Of a DNA stretch of 64,000 nt, positions 52,292-60,595 are shown one piece after another. This stretch comes from Rhodobacteraceae bacterium LNNU 3342. GTDB lineage: Bacteria > Pseudomonadota > Alphaproteobacteria > Rhodobacterales > Rhodobacteraceae. Location of the stretch: positions 143,551 to 207,550 of the forward strand of contig VUAW01000006.1 of assembly GCA_008711135.1 (NCBI GenBank). The letters run 5' to 3'. Each line of letters begins with the position of its first letter. Within the stretch, counting starts at the first letter, position 1. The position numbers and the translations under genes are program-made. Under the pieces are notes generated by a model. That model was not told the origin of the DNA and did no database searches. It saw only the letters and a list, made by a program, of their open reading frames with translations.

Positions 52292-53259
52292 CAGCGTTTC
52301 CCCCGGATGCGGGGATCAAGGACAGAATACAGGATGTCCACAATCAGGTTGATGGTGATGAACATCGCAACGATCACAAGGATATAGGCAACGACCACCG
52401 GACGATCCAAAATGTTGATGCTGTCGATGATCAGCTTGCCGATCCCCGGCCATGCAAAGATCGTCTCCGTCACCACCGCGAACGCGATCAGCGACCCGAA
52501 CTCGATCCCCAACACGGTGATGATCGGGATCATGATGTTCTTCATCACATGAACCGACACGATCCGCCGCCCCGACAGCCCCCGCGCCCGCGCGAACTTG
52601 ATGAAGTCCAGCGGCATGGTCTCCTGCACGCCCGTCCGCGTCAGCCGGATCACCAGCGCGATCTTGGCAAGCGCAAGGTTCAGCGCCGGCAGGATCAGGT
52701 GCCGGATGCCGTCCATCGTCGCAAGGCTCGTCTCGATCCCCAGGACCGTCCCCGTCCGCCCCCGCCCCGTGGATGGCAGCCACCCCAGCATCACGGCAAA
52801 GATCATGATCAGCATCATCCCCTGCCAGAAGTTCGGCAACGAAAACCCAAGGATCGACCCGGTCATCACGGTTTCTTCCGTCCGCGTCCCCGGCCGCAGC
52901 CCCGCCAGCAGCCCCAGCGGTATCCCGATCATCAGCGCCAGCAACAGCGCGCAAAATGCCAGCTCCAGCGTCGCCGGCAACCGCTGCAGGATCACCTGCA
53001 CCGCCGGCTGGTTATAAACGAACGAAGTCCCCAGATCCCCCTGCAACGCCCGCATCAGGAACCCGAAATACTGCACCGGCAGCGGCTGGTCCAAACCAAG
53101 CGTCCGCGTCACCTGCGCCCGTTCGGCCGGCGTCGCATCGGCCGGCAACAGGATCTCCAGCGGGTCGCCGATCGCATAAACGCCGACAAACACGATGACC
53201 GACGTGACCAGCAGGACCATGACCGCCTGCAACAGGCGCCGGATGATGAAGGCGGTCAT
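52291..53259 (-). CDS. Oligopeptide-type ABC transporter permease (DppB type)
   Basis: A 322-residue permease. The start at 53259 (MTAFIIRRLLQAVMVLLV) removes an upstream extension in the promoter region. DppB pattern: N-terminal helix, then VQYFGFLMRALQGDLGTSF and the EAA loop DFIKFARARGLSGRRI, ending YSVLDPRIRGKR. It is the first gene of the leftward operon divergent from the LysR gene. Confidence 0.92.
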   Translation of the reverse strand: MTAFIIRRLLQAVMVLLVTSVIVFVGVYAIGDPLEILLPADATPAERAQVTRTLGLDQPLPVQYFGFLMRALQGDLGTSFVYNQPAVQVILQRLPATLELAFCALLLALMIGIPLGLLAGLRPGTRTEETVMTGSILGFSLPNFWQGMMLIMIFAVMLGWLPSTGRGRTGTVLGIETSLATMDGIRHLILPALNLALAKIALVIRLTRTGVQETMPLDFIKFARARGLSGRRIVSVHVMKNIMIPIITVLGIEFGSLIAFAVVTETIFAWPGIGKLIIDSINILDRPVVVAYILVIVAMFITINLIVDILYSVLDPRIRGKR

Positions 53260-53370
53260 CGGCAGCCGCCGGATGCTGTGAACAAAGTCTGGTTCAAGCC
53301 ATTTTCCTTCGTGCGGGTGGGGCCGTTCCTTTGCCACGCTGGCAAACGCCGCCGCGCCCCGCAACTTTAT

Positions 53371-53405
53371 GATGTTTTCACGACATCCTATGCGTTATAC
53401 GCATA
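53371..53405. promoter_or_regulatory. Two LysR-type T-N11-A dyads in the lysR/ABC divergent promoter
   Basis: GATGT-N7-ACATC (53371-53387) and TATGCG-TTATA-CGCATA (53389-53405) are perfect inverted repeats, each containing T-N11-A. Their centres are 18 bp apart. They lie between the lysR start at 53461 and the permease start at 53259, the usual position for LysR autoregulation and target control. Confidence 0.7.
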
Positions 53406-53460
53406 ACTTTGCGGCGTCGACCGCAAAGCCCGCATAGCATCCTCAACAGGAACCCCGCCA

Positions 53461-54363
53461 ATGAAACTCAAGGACCTAGAGGCCTATCGCGCCGTCCTGA
53501 CCAGCGGCTCCACCCAGGCGGCGGCGGAACTGCTGGGCATCTCCCAGTCCGCCGTCAGCCGCCGCATCTCCCAGCTCGAGGATGACCTCGGCCTCCAGCT
53601 CTTCGTTCGTGACCGCGCGCGGCTCATCCCCACCCGCGCCAGCCGCCATCTCGACCGCCACACCCAGGACCTGCTCGAACGGCTCTTCTTCCTGAACGAG
53701 GCCGCCGAGGAACTCCGCCAGGGCCGGAGCCCCGCCACCGTCCTCCGCGTCGCGGTCCCGGCCAGCATGTCCCGCGTCATCCTGCCTGAAATCATCGCCA
53801 ACTTCCTGCGAGACCATCCCCAGGTCCGGTTCGAGGTCCTGCACGGCCCCTATGACGCCATCACCCGGATGCTCCACGCGCGGCAGGCTGAAATCGGCCT
53901 CCTGCGCCTGCCCGTCACCGAACCCGGACTCGAATTCTCTCCCGTCGTCACCGCCTCCTCGGTCTGCGTCATCCCGCAGGGCCACCCGCTGACGGAACTG
54001 ACCGAGGTCCGCCCCTACGACCTCCGCCAGCATGACCTGGTCCTCCTCGGCTGGCGCCGCGCCCCCCGCCGCGACCTCGATCTCGCCTTCGCGATGGCAG
54101 GTATCAAGCCCAACATCCGGATCGAAACCCATTCCGTCAGCTCGGCCTGCGGGCTGGTGGCGCAGGGGCTTGGCGTCTCCATCGTCAACGCGCTCCTTGT
54201 TCAGGAATGCCTTGACCTCCCCATCGTCCTGCGTCCCTTCCGTCCCGAAATCCAGCACCAGTTTGTCGTCGCCTACCCCAGCCAGCCCGAACTTCCCGAA
54301 CCCGGCCGGCAGTTCGTGGGTTTCGCCGCCCGCCACCTCGAACGGCTTGTAACCACCGCCTGA
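53461..54363 (+). CDS. LysR family transcriptional regulator
   Basis: A 300-residue regulator starting MKLKDLEAYRAVLTSGSTQAAAELLGISQSAVSRRISQLEDDLGLQLF, so the winged helix-turn-helix is at residues 1-60. The effector domain follows, with LRVAVPASMSRVILPEIIANF near residue 90. It faces the ABC-CocE operon across two LysR-type dyads and is the probable regulator of that operon, with the transported compound or a product as effector. It ends about 170 bp before repA but is unlikely to be part of the replication unit. Confidence 0.92.
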   Translation: MKLKDLEAYRAVLTSGSTQAAAELLGISQSAVSRRISQLEDDLGLQLFVRDRARLIPTRASRHLDRHTQDLLERLFFLNEAAEELRQGRSPATVLRVAVPASMSRVILPEIIANFLRDHPQVRFEVLHGPYDAITRMLHARQAEIGLLRLPVTEPGLEFSPVVTASSVCVIPQGHPLTELTEVRPYDLRQHDLVLLGWRRAPRRDLDLAFAMAGIKPNIRIETHSVSSACGLVAQGLGVSIVNALLVQECLDLPIVLRPFRPEIQHQFVVAYPSQPELPEPGRQFVGFAARHLERLVTTA

Positions 54364-54453
54364 CCCCCTCCTCACCCCCATTTCTCCCGCCGCCCTTGCC
54401 ACTTGCGCCGTCCCCGTCCATTTTTCCCTTGCTCGAATCCGCTCTTTCGCCCA

Positions 54454-54473
54454 TCACTTACGGCAACAAGTGA
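54454..54473. promoter_or_regulatory. Inverted repeat upstream of repA
   Basis: TCACTT-N8-AAGTGA forms a perfect 6-bp inverted repeat 58 bp before repA. It may be a RepA/RepB autoregulatory operator in the repABC promoter. It does not match the parS consensus seen after repC. Confidence 0.5.
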
Positions 54474-54531
54474 AAATATCGCCTCGCAGCGTAACAGACC
54501 CCGGGCCTTAGGCGGGGCGGGAAGAGGATGA

Positions 54532-55704
54532 ATGACAGGGCAGCGCATCGACCGTCTGGTCGGCGAACACGCCGAAAAATTGTCGGAACGCCTGATGGCG
54601 CACCGGTCGCAACTCTTTCCTCCGAACGCCCGCAAGGCGCTCCGCCGCTTCACCAGCGGTGAGGTCGCGGACCTTCTCGGGGTCAAGGACGCCTACCTGC
54701 GCAAGCTCTCGCTCGACGGCCGCGGCCCTCAGCCTGAAACCGGCCCCGGCGGCCGCCGGCTTTATTCCTCGCAGGACATCATGGACCTGCGCAACCTCCT
54801 GGAACAAGGCGCGAAAACCCCCGGCACCTATCTTCCCGGCCGCCGAAACGGCGACCACCTCCAGGTCATCACCGTGATCAACTTCAAGGGCGGCTCGGGC
54901 AAGACCACGACCTCCGCCCATCTCGCGCAGAAATGCGCGCTTGATGGCTACCGGGTGCTGGCGATCGACCTCGACCCGCAGGCCTCGCTTTCCGCGCTCC
55001 ACGGCTTCCAGCCCGAATTCGACCTGCTCGACGGCGGCACGCTCTATGACGCGATTCGCTACGAAGACCCCGTCCCCCTGTCGGAAATCATCCAGAAGAC
55101 CTATTTCACCAACCTCGACCTCATCCCGGGCAACCTCGACCTGATGGAGTTCGAGCATGAAACCCCCCGCGCGCTGATCGAACGGGGCGGTAACCTCTTT
55201 TTCACCAGGATCTCGGATGCTCTGCAGGCTGTCGAGGACGACTATGACGTCGTCATCATCGACTGCCCGCCGCAGCTGGGGTTCCTGACCATGTCCGCAC
55301 TCTCGGCCGCGACGGCGGTGCTTGTCACCGTCCACCCGCAGATGCTCGACGTGATGTCGATGTGCCAGTTCCTGCTGATGACCTCGAACCTCCTCGGCGT
55401 GGTGGCCGAGGCCGGGGGCGACATGTCCTACGACTGGCTGCGCTACGTGGTCACCCGCTACGAACCCGGCGACGGGCCACAGAACCAGATGGTCAGCTTC
55501 ATGCGGGCGCTCTTCGGCGACCATGTCCTGAACCATACTGTGCTGAAATCAACAGCAATTTCCGATGCGGGCATCACGAAACAAACCCTCTACGAGGTGG
55601 AAAAAAGCGCCTTCACCCGCTCCACCTATGAACGCGCGATGGAAAGCCTGAACGCGGTGAACGGCGAAATCGAACAGCTCATCCAGGCGGCATGGGGGCG
55701 CTGA
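54532..55704 (+). CDS. repA: Plasmid partitioning ATPase RepA (ParA family)
   Basis: A 390-residue ParA-type ATPase. An N-terminal DNA-binding part (LFPPNARKALRRFTSGEVADLLGVKDAYLRKLSL) precedes the deviant Walker A NFKGGSGKTTTSAH near residue 118; LAIDLDPQASLSAL, VVIIDCPPQLG and the C-terminal TKQTLYEVE complete the fold. RepA binds the operon promoter and with RepB segregates the replicon. The start at 54532 follows AGAGGA. Its stop overlaps the repB start (TGATG). The length and pattern match RepA proteins of alphaproteobacterial repABC replicons. Confidence 0.96.
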   Translation: MTGQRIDRLVGEHAEKLSERLMAHRSQLFPPNARKALRRFTSGEVADLLGVKDAYLRKLSLDGRGPQPETGPGGRRLYSSQDIMDLRNLLEQGAKTPGTYLPGRRNGDHLQVITVINFKGGSGKTTTSAHLAQKCALDGYRVLAIDLDPQASLSALHGFQPEFDLLDGGTLYDAIRYEDPVPLSEIIQKTYFTNLDLIPGNLDLMEFEHETPRALIERGGNLFFTRISDALQAVEDDYDVVIIDCPPQLGFLTMSALSAATAVLVTVHPQMLDVMSMCQFLLMTSNLLGVVAEAGGDMSYDWLRYVVTRYEPGDGPQNQMVSFMRALFGDHVLNHTVLKSTAISDAGITKQTLYEVEKSAFTRSTYERAMESLNAVNGEIEQLIQAAWGR

Positions 55705-56660
55705 TGGCACGCAAGGATCTTCTCAAGGGCCTCCTGACACCCGCCCAGCCCTCCGAAAAGCCCGAACCCGAAGGGCTGGACCCCGCACGCCCGCGCATGA
55801 CCAAGGGCGCGATCGGCGCCGTCTCCCGCTCCATCGCCGATCTCAAGGCGCGGTCGGTCCTCGACATCGACCCCCACATGATCGACGCGGGCGGCCTTCA
55901 GGACCGGCTCGAAAGCGATTCCGCCGAAGACGCCGAACTCGCCCGCTCCATCGCCGAATACGGTCAGCAGGTCCCGGTGCTCGTCCGCCCCCACCCCACC
56001 CAGGAAGGCCGCTTCCAGATCGTCTATGGCCGCCGCCGGGTGCTCGCCATGCGCGATCTCGGCCAACCCGTAAAGGCACTGGTCCGCGACCTCGATGACC
56101 GGGAACTGGTGCTGGCCCAGGGTCAGGAAAACACCGCCCGCCGCGAACTCTCCTTCATCGAGAAGGCGAATTTCGCGCGGCAGATGGCTGAATCCGGCTA
56201 TGACCGCAAGCTGATTTGCGACGCGCTCTCCATCGACAAGACGGTGATCTCGCGGATGCTCCACGTGGTCGAAACCATCCCGCTGCCAGTGATCGAATCG
56301 ATCGGCTCCGCCCCCTCCATCGGCCGCGACCGCTGGCTCGCCCTCGCCGCGCTGGTGGACGAAGGCGACCATGACGAAGACACGATGATCGAAATGATCG
56401 CCGTCAAGGCCCGCGACGGCGGCTCCGACGCCCGCTTCGCCGCCCTCTTCGACTACCTCTCCGGCGTGAAGGCAAAACGCGCCGCCACGCCCGCTGAAAC
56501 GCTTTTCGGCCATGACCGCCTCCCCCTAGGCAAGGTCGCGCGCGCGCAAGGGGCCGTGACCCTGCGCCTGCGCCGCTCCCGCGCCCGCGGGTTCGAGGAT
56601 TGGCTCGTTGAAAACCTGCCCGAGATTCACCGCAAGTGGCAAGAAGGCCGCGGCGAATGA
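55704..56660 (+). CDS. repB: Plasmid partitioning protein RepB (ParB family)
   Basis: A 318-residue centromere-binding protein starting MARKDLLKGLLTPAQP. The ParB/Srx-like block ELARSIAEYGQQVPVLVRPHP and the box II motif GRFQIVYGRRRVLA precede the GQENTARRELSFIEKANFA and helix-turn-helix (DRKLICDALSIDKTVISRMLHVVE) regions. It should bind the parS-like palindrome at 57966-57983. The ATG overlaps the repA stop. RepB also enhances RepA repression in related systems. Confidence 0.95.
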   Translation: MARKDLLKGLLTPAQPSEKPEPEGLDPARPRMTKGAIGAVSRSIADLKARSVLDIDPHMIDAGGLQDRLESDSAEDAELARSIAEYGQQVPVLVRPHPTQEGRFQIVYGRRRVLAMRDLGQPVKALVRDLDDRELVLAQGQENTARRELSFIEKANFARQMAESGYDRKLICDALSIDKTVISRMLHVVETIPLPVIESIGSAPSIGRDRWLALAALVDEGDHDEDTMIEMIAVKARDGGSDARFAALFDYLSGVKAKRAATPAETLFGHDRLPLGKVARAQGAVTLRLRRSRARGFEDWLVENLPEIHRKWQEGRGE

Positions 56661-56704
56661 CCCACCGAAACCCCTCAACCTAAGGAGGCACATCAGGCGA
56701 AACG

Positions 56705-56745
56705 AAAAAAGCCCTCCAGGACATGACATCCCGAAGAGCCCTTTT
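56705..56745 (-). terminator. Intrinsic terminator of the ctRNA
   Basis: Read on the minus strand, 17 consecutive pairs form (including several G-U) around a 7-base loop, and the 3' arm ends in a run of six U. The plus strand lacks many of these pairs because G-U becomes C-A, which fits a structure evolved for the minus-strand RNA. Confidence 0.75.
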
Positions 56746-56757
56746 CTCGATCTAGCA
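56705..56757 (-). ncRNA. Counter-transcribed antisense RNA (ctRNA, incompatibility RNA) of repABC
   Basis: A short RNA of about 50-55 nt is predicted on the minus strand in the repB-repC gap. It starts near 56757 below the promoter at 56763-56792 and ends with the stem-loop terminator at 56705-56745. In all studied repABC units a ctRNA of this size and place represses repC. Start and end are inferred. Confidence 0.75.
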
Positions 56758-56762
56758 GTCAG

Positions 56763-56792
56763 AGACTAGCGCCACTTCGCCTACGCTGTCAA
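56763..56792 (-). promoter_or_regulatory. ctRNA promoter
   Basis: Minus-strand TTGACA (56792-56787) is followed after 18 bp by TAGTCT (56768-56763), or after 17 bp by CTAGTC. The minus-35 lies within GTTGACAGC, a half-site identical to the parS-like palindrome. Confidence 0.7.
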
Positions 56793-56837
56793 CAACCGGT
56801 CCCGGCCGGGCTGTGAAGTTTTGTCTCGTGATCAGTC

Positions 56838-57971
56838 ATGAAGCACATTTCCCTGACGCCCTTCGGGCGGCAGCCGGTCCCGGCTGCGCATCTCGCCGCC
56901 CTCGCGCAGGCAGAGACCCCTGCCCCTGTGTCCAGAATCGACAAATGGTCGGTGCTCGACGGCCTGCGCACCGCTCGCGCCCGATTCGGCCTCAGCCACC
57001 GCGAACTTTCGGTGCTCCAGGCGCTCCTCTCCTTCTTCCCCGATCGTGAACTGGCCGAGGGCCAGCCGCTGATCGTCTTCCCTTCCAACGCCTCTCTCTC
57101 GGAACGCGCCCATGGCATGGCTGAAAGCACGCTCCGCCGCCACCTCGCACGTCTGGTGCAGACAGGCCTGATCCTCCGCCACGACAGCCCCAACGGCAAG
57201 CGCTACGCCACCCGCGACCGCAGCGGCGCCCTCGCCCGCGCCTTCGGCTTCGACCTGCGCCCCCTCCTCCTCCGCGCCCCCGAGATTGCCGCCCTCGCCG
57301 CCGCCGAGGAAGATGCCGCACGCGCCCTCCATCACGCCCGCGAGGAACTGGTGCTCTGCCTCCGCGACATCACCAAGCTCGCCGCCCTCACCGCAACCAG
57401 CGACCTCGATGACCACCTCACCGACGTCCGCCGCGCCCTGCGCCGCAAGCTGACGATGCACGAAATCACTACTCTCCTCGCCCTGCTCCACCCCCTCCGC
57501 GACCGTCTCCTCACCGCCGTCACACCCGCGCCTGCAGAACTTCTGCACGCCAGTGACAGCCAGAATGAGCGGCACCATTCTAATACAGATACAAATCACA
57601 AAGATTCAGATTCCTTAGAAGACGCAGAAAACCACGCGGCACCTGTGAGCCAGACCAAGGACCTCCCGCTGACACTTGTACTCAGAGCTTGCCCTGACGC
57701 CTTGGCATATGCCCAAGCGCCCGTCACCCGTTGGTCAGAAGCCACAGCTTTGGCCGACCAGCTCCGTCCCATGATGGGCATTACCCCCTCCGCCTGGTCC
57801 GAAGCCCACTTCCACCTGGGCCCCACCGCAGCTACCAGCACCCTCTTCGCCATGCTTCAGCGCGTCACCAAAATCCGCAACCCCAGCGCCTACCTCCGCT
57901 CCCTGATCTCCCGAGCTAGATCCGGCCAGTTCTCCCCCATCCCCATGATTTCCTCCCTCCTCCCAAGTTGA
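56838..57971 (+). CDS. repC: Replication initiator RepC
   Basis: A 377-residue initiator that binds its origin inside its own gene. The N-terminal replication domain has FGRQPVPAAHLAAL, FGLSHRELSVLQALLSFFP and AESTLRRHLARLVQTGLILRHDSPNGKRYA, a winged-helix region typical of RepC. A hydrophilic linker (SQNERHHSNTDTNHKD near residue 240) is coded by AT-rich DNA, then a second conserved domain follows with QLRPMMGITPSAW and LRSLISRARSGQFSP. The start has no strong ribosome site, in keeping with control by the ctRNA. Its stop codon lies within the parS-like palindrome. Confidence 0.95.
   Translation: MKHISLTPFGRQPVPAAHLAALAQAETPAPVSRIDKWSVLDGLRTARARFGLSHRELSVLQALLSFFPDRELAEGQPLIVFPSNASLSERAHGMAESTLRRHLARLVQTGLILRHDSPNGKRYATRDRSGALARAFGFDLRPLLLRAPEIAALAAAEEDAARALHHAREELVLCLRDITKLAALTATSDLDDHLTDVRRALRRKLTMHEITTLLALLHPLRDRLLTAVTPAPAELLHASDSQNERHHSNTDTNHKDSDSLEDAENHAAPVSQTKDLPLTLVLRACPDALAYAQAPVTRWSEATALADQLRPMMGITPSAWSEAHFHLGPTAATSTLFAMLQRVTKIRNPSAYLRSLISRARSGQFSPIPMISSLLPS
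57560..57640. other. Candidate replication origin (oriV) inside repC
   Basis: This is the only clearly AT-rich stretch within repC, falling in the codons for the hydrophilic linker. In studied repABC replicons the origin is an AT-rich segment inside repC near this place. No iterons were seen, as expected for this class. Confidence 0.55.
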
Positions 57972-57983
57972 CAGCTGTCAACT
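57966..57983. promoter_or_regulatory. parS: parS-like centromere palindrome
   Basis: AGTTGACAGCTGTCAACT is a perfect 18-bp palindrome whose core matches GTTNNNNGCNNNNAAC, the consensus of repABC parS sites. It spans the repC stop codon (57969-57971). Probable RepB-binding centromere; additional copies were not found by eye. Confidence 0.75.
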
Positions 57984-58479
57984 CCCTCAAGTGCCCGATG
58001 CGGGCCTCTACTGCACTCTCTATTTGCAAGGGATAATCCTCTGATACTCTCCGATGCATAGCATCATCGGTTGTAGCCTTGTCCCGCCAAGTTCCAGACA
58101 GCATGCGAATGCTGCTATTTTAAGTCCTGAAAAGCTTGCGGAAAACGCAACAGGCTAGGTTCCTCTGGACCTTTGGAGGGCCTGCTAGCAGTTTTGTTGC
58201 CTGATGCGGCCCGGAACTGGGAATGTCGTGCAGGTGCCGTGTTGAAGCTAGCCCCATCGCCACGTGAGGTCGAACGTCTCCTTGTTCATCAGGCTCTCCA
58301 CGACCCAAAGTGGGTGCAGCCCGTGGTCGCGCGAGAGGATATGAACGTCTGCGTGTTTCAGTGCTTGAAGGAGACGCGGTCGATAAAGCAGTCGTATCCA
58401 AGATGTTCGTCTTCAAGAACTTTTCATTGCTGAACGAGGGGCATGGCAACAGGCCGCATCGTGCAAATGTAGCCGATTG
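57984..58479. other. Decayed region downstream of repC
   Basis: No intact gene is seen. On the minus strand two adjacent frames read like parts of one protein: a first piece ending GYDCFIDRVSFKH (about 58355-58420) and a second with SRDHGLHPLWVVESLMNKE (about 58256-58360). A frameshift joins them. The family is not recognised. This suggests an unidentified gene relic. Confidence 0.4.
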
Positions 58480-59172
58480 ATCCGGGAAATGAACACATCG
58501 GTTTGCGATCCGTTGGTCAGTCCCCGAATCGAACATGATCTCGATGCAGTTGTGGCGTCTGTTGCGCCGCTTGTCGTGGTTCACGGCATTCTTGCCCGGC
58601 GCGCGGTCAGGGATGCGGATCACGGCCCCGTGTTTTCGGCTGCGTCTTCTAGCAAGTCGGCGTCATTGCCGCAATCCGCCAGCAGCCAATCCGCCTTCGG
58701 CAGGCGGCCTGCAAACACCGCCGCGACGGTATAGTCGCTGACCCGTCCGGTTGACATGAAGAAGCCGATCAGTGGCCCCTTCGTCGGCTACGGCACTTTA
58801 CTACTCTTCATCCCATCCTAGGCACGTCCAATCTGGTGGCTGCGCCCCTTTTTTGCTCCCAAGCCCAAGACCACGTGAAGCGTTTCCAAGTAAGCCGTTC
58901 GGATCAAGATCGACTTGTGCTTAGGACCTTCGGGCGAGCACCATCATGATCCATGCAGACACACGTTGCTGTTCCTTTCGCATGACGCACCATGGCAGCC
59001 CATGGGTGTTGATGAAGATTATACCGTTCAGGGTACCTCGATCATCGGCCCGTGGCTTTCCGTTGCCCTCGGGAGTGAGGAGGGTGAGACAACAGTCCAC
59101 CGCACTGGTGTTCGACGATCGGCTTGAGACGCTCGATCTGGACCTCGGACAGACGGTAAAGGTTGTTCATCG
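58480..59172 (-). pseudogene. Degenerate IS5-family transposase
   Basis: The minus strand carries in order, over several frames: MNNLYRLSEVQIERLKP (start at 59172), KPRADDRGTLNGIIFINTHGL, KKGRSHQIGRA, PLIGFFMSTGRVSDYTV, LPKADWLLADCGNDADLL and NHDKRRNRRHNCIEIMF. These are the N-terminal, DDE-region and C-terminal blocks of IS5-group transposases. There are several frameshifts and at least two in-frame stops, so it cannot be functional. Relatives have NRNGLRW and DRGYDADW at two of these places, showing substitutions as well. Terminal inverted repeats were not identified, and the element is probably old. Confidence 0.85.
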
Positions 59173-59539
59173 ATCAGTTCTCCTTCCGGAGCGTGAGTGA
59201 CGCCAGAAAGCCAAAACCGACGGGTCAGGAGCCTGCCGCCAGATCGAGCCTTGGTGGTTGGTGACCCAAAGTCATACCGCAAGTTTGACGACGGGATCTT
59301 GGAGTGCGGGATCACTCTTCTACTAGAGCGGTGCCTCGAGCCAATATCGCGGCAGAGCCGGTTTCTATATCAGCTGCTGTCGCCTGCGCTCCCTTCAGGA
59401 TCATCATGTCGTTTTCGAGTCTGCCGAAGCCCGGAAAACTGGGATCCAGGGATCAAGCCGCCAAGAACAATGAGTGGCGAAAGCGGCGGCATGAGTTTTC
59501 CCTCGGCGCGGCCTTTGCGGGTTGGGTTACTCGTCCTGC
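59173..59539. other. Intergenic stretch between IS relic and recombinase gene
   Basis: About 370 bp without a recognisable gene. It probably contains the upstream end of the degenerate IS5-type element, but no repeat end was defined. Confidence 0.4.
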
Positions 59540-60595
59540 TCACAGCCCTGCGGCTTTGGTGAGGTTGACGCGGAAGCGGTCGCGGCGGCGCTGGTAGCGG
59601 CGGGTCATTTCGGCGGAGGCGTGGCCGAGGTGTTTCTGGACGTGGCGCTCGTCGACCTCGGCGGAGGAGGCGAGGCCGGCGCGGAGGGAGTGGCCGGCAA
59701 AGAGCGCTGCACGCTCGGCCTCGGGCAGGTCGCCGCGCAGCCCGGCGGCGAGGGCGGCGCGCTTGACGATCCGGGCGACCTCTCGGTCGTTGAGCCGCAT
59801 CGGCCCGACGTCGCGGCCCCGGCCGGTGATGCGGCGGAAGAGCGGCCCCTCGCTGATCCGGGCGAGGTCGAGCCAGGTTTGGAGTGCGGCGGCGGGGCAG
59901 GTGACGGGGGTGGAGCCGCGACCGATTTCCACCTCGCGCCAGCCGGTCTTGCCGCGCAGGGTGACGAGCAGCCCGTCGGGCAGGATCTCTACCCAACCGC
60001 GGCCGTCGGCGGTCTGGTCGCGGGCGAGGTCGAGCCCGGTGATCTCGGACCGGCGCAGACCGCCGGCGAAGCCCACCAGCAGCATCGCCCGGTCGCGCAG
60101 CCCGCGCAGGTTGCCGGGGTCGCAGGCCTCCAGCATGGCGCGGAGGTCCTCGGGCAGGATCGCCTCCTTCTGGCGCGGGGGCGCGGCGTGGGTGTTGCGG
60201 ATGCCTGCGAGGACCTCAGCGATGTGGCGGTCGCCCCGCTCGAGCCGGAGGCCGCGCTGTGCGTAGGCGCGGACCAGCGCCGCGAGCCGCCGCTCGATGG
60301 TGGAGACGGCGTTCGGGCGGCCGCCGGCGGCGCCGCTGGCGCAGGCGGCGAGATAGAGGCCGATGGCCTGTGGGTCGGGGAGGAGCGGGTCCAGCCCGGC
60401 GCGGCGGCACCAGCTGCCGAAGTGGCGCCAGTCCGCGGCATAGGCCCGGCGGGTGCTGGCAGCGCTGGCGGCTTCGGCATAGCCGCGGGCGCGGGCGGCG
60501 AGATCGCCAAGGCCCGCCGGGGCAGGGGCGGGCGCTGCGGCCTCAGGGAGGGGTGCCGCGTCGGAGGGGGCGGCGGGTTTGCTGGTGTCGGTCAT
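59540..60595 (-). CDS. Tyrosine-type site-specific recombinase (XerC/D-like integrase)
   Basis: A 351-residue DNA recombinase. The first about 30 residues are Ala/Pro-rich, then an SAM-like core-binding domain (STRRAYAADWRHFGSWC) and the catalytic domain. The catalytic set is complete: Arg in FAGGLRRSEI, Lys in RGKTGWRE, His-x-x-Arg in GHSLRAG, His in LGHAS and Tyr in RRYQRRR. Near repABC it may resolve multimers, or be the integrase of a mobile piece. It is very GC-rich relative to the IS relic beside it. It is leftward and has no visible excisionase partner. Confidence 0.9.
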   Translation of the reverse strand: MTDTSKPAAPSDAAPLPEAAAPAPAPAGLGDLAARARGYAEAASAASTRRAYAADWRHFGSWCRRAGLDPLLPDPQAIGLYLAACASGAAGGRPNAVSTIERRLAALVRAYAQRGLRLERGDRHIAEVLAGIRNTHAAPPRQKEAILPEDLRAMLEACDPGNLRGLRDRAMLLVGFAGGLRRSEITGLDLARDQTADGRGWVEILPDGLLVTLRGKTGWREVEIGRGSTPVTCPAAALQTWLDLARISEGPLFRRITGRGRDVGPMRLNDREVARIVKRAALAAGLRGDLPEAERAALFAGHSLRAGLASSAEVDERHVQKHLGHASAEMTRRYQRRRDRFRVNLTKAAGL

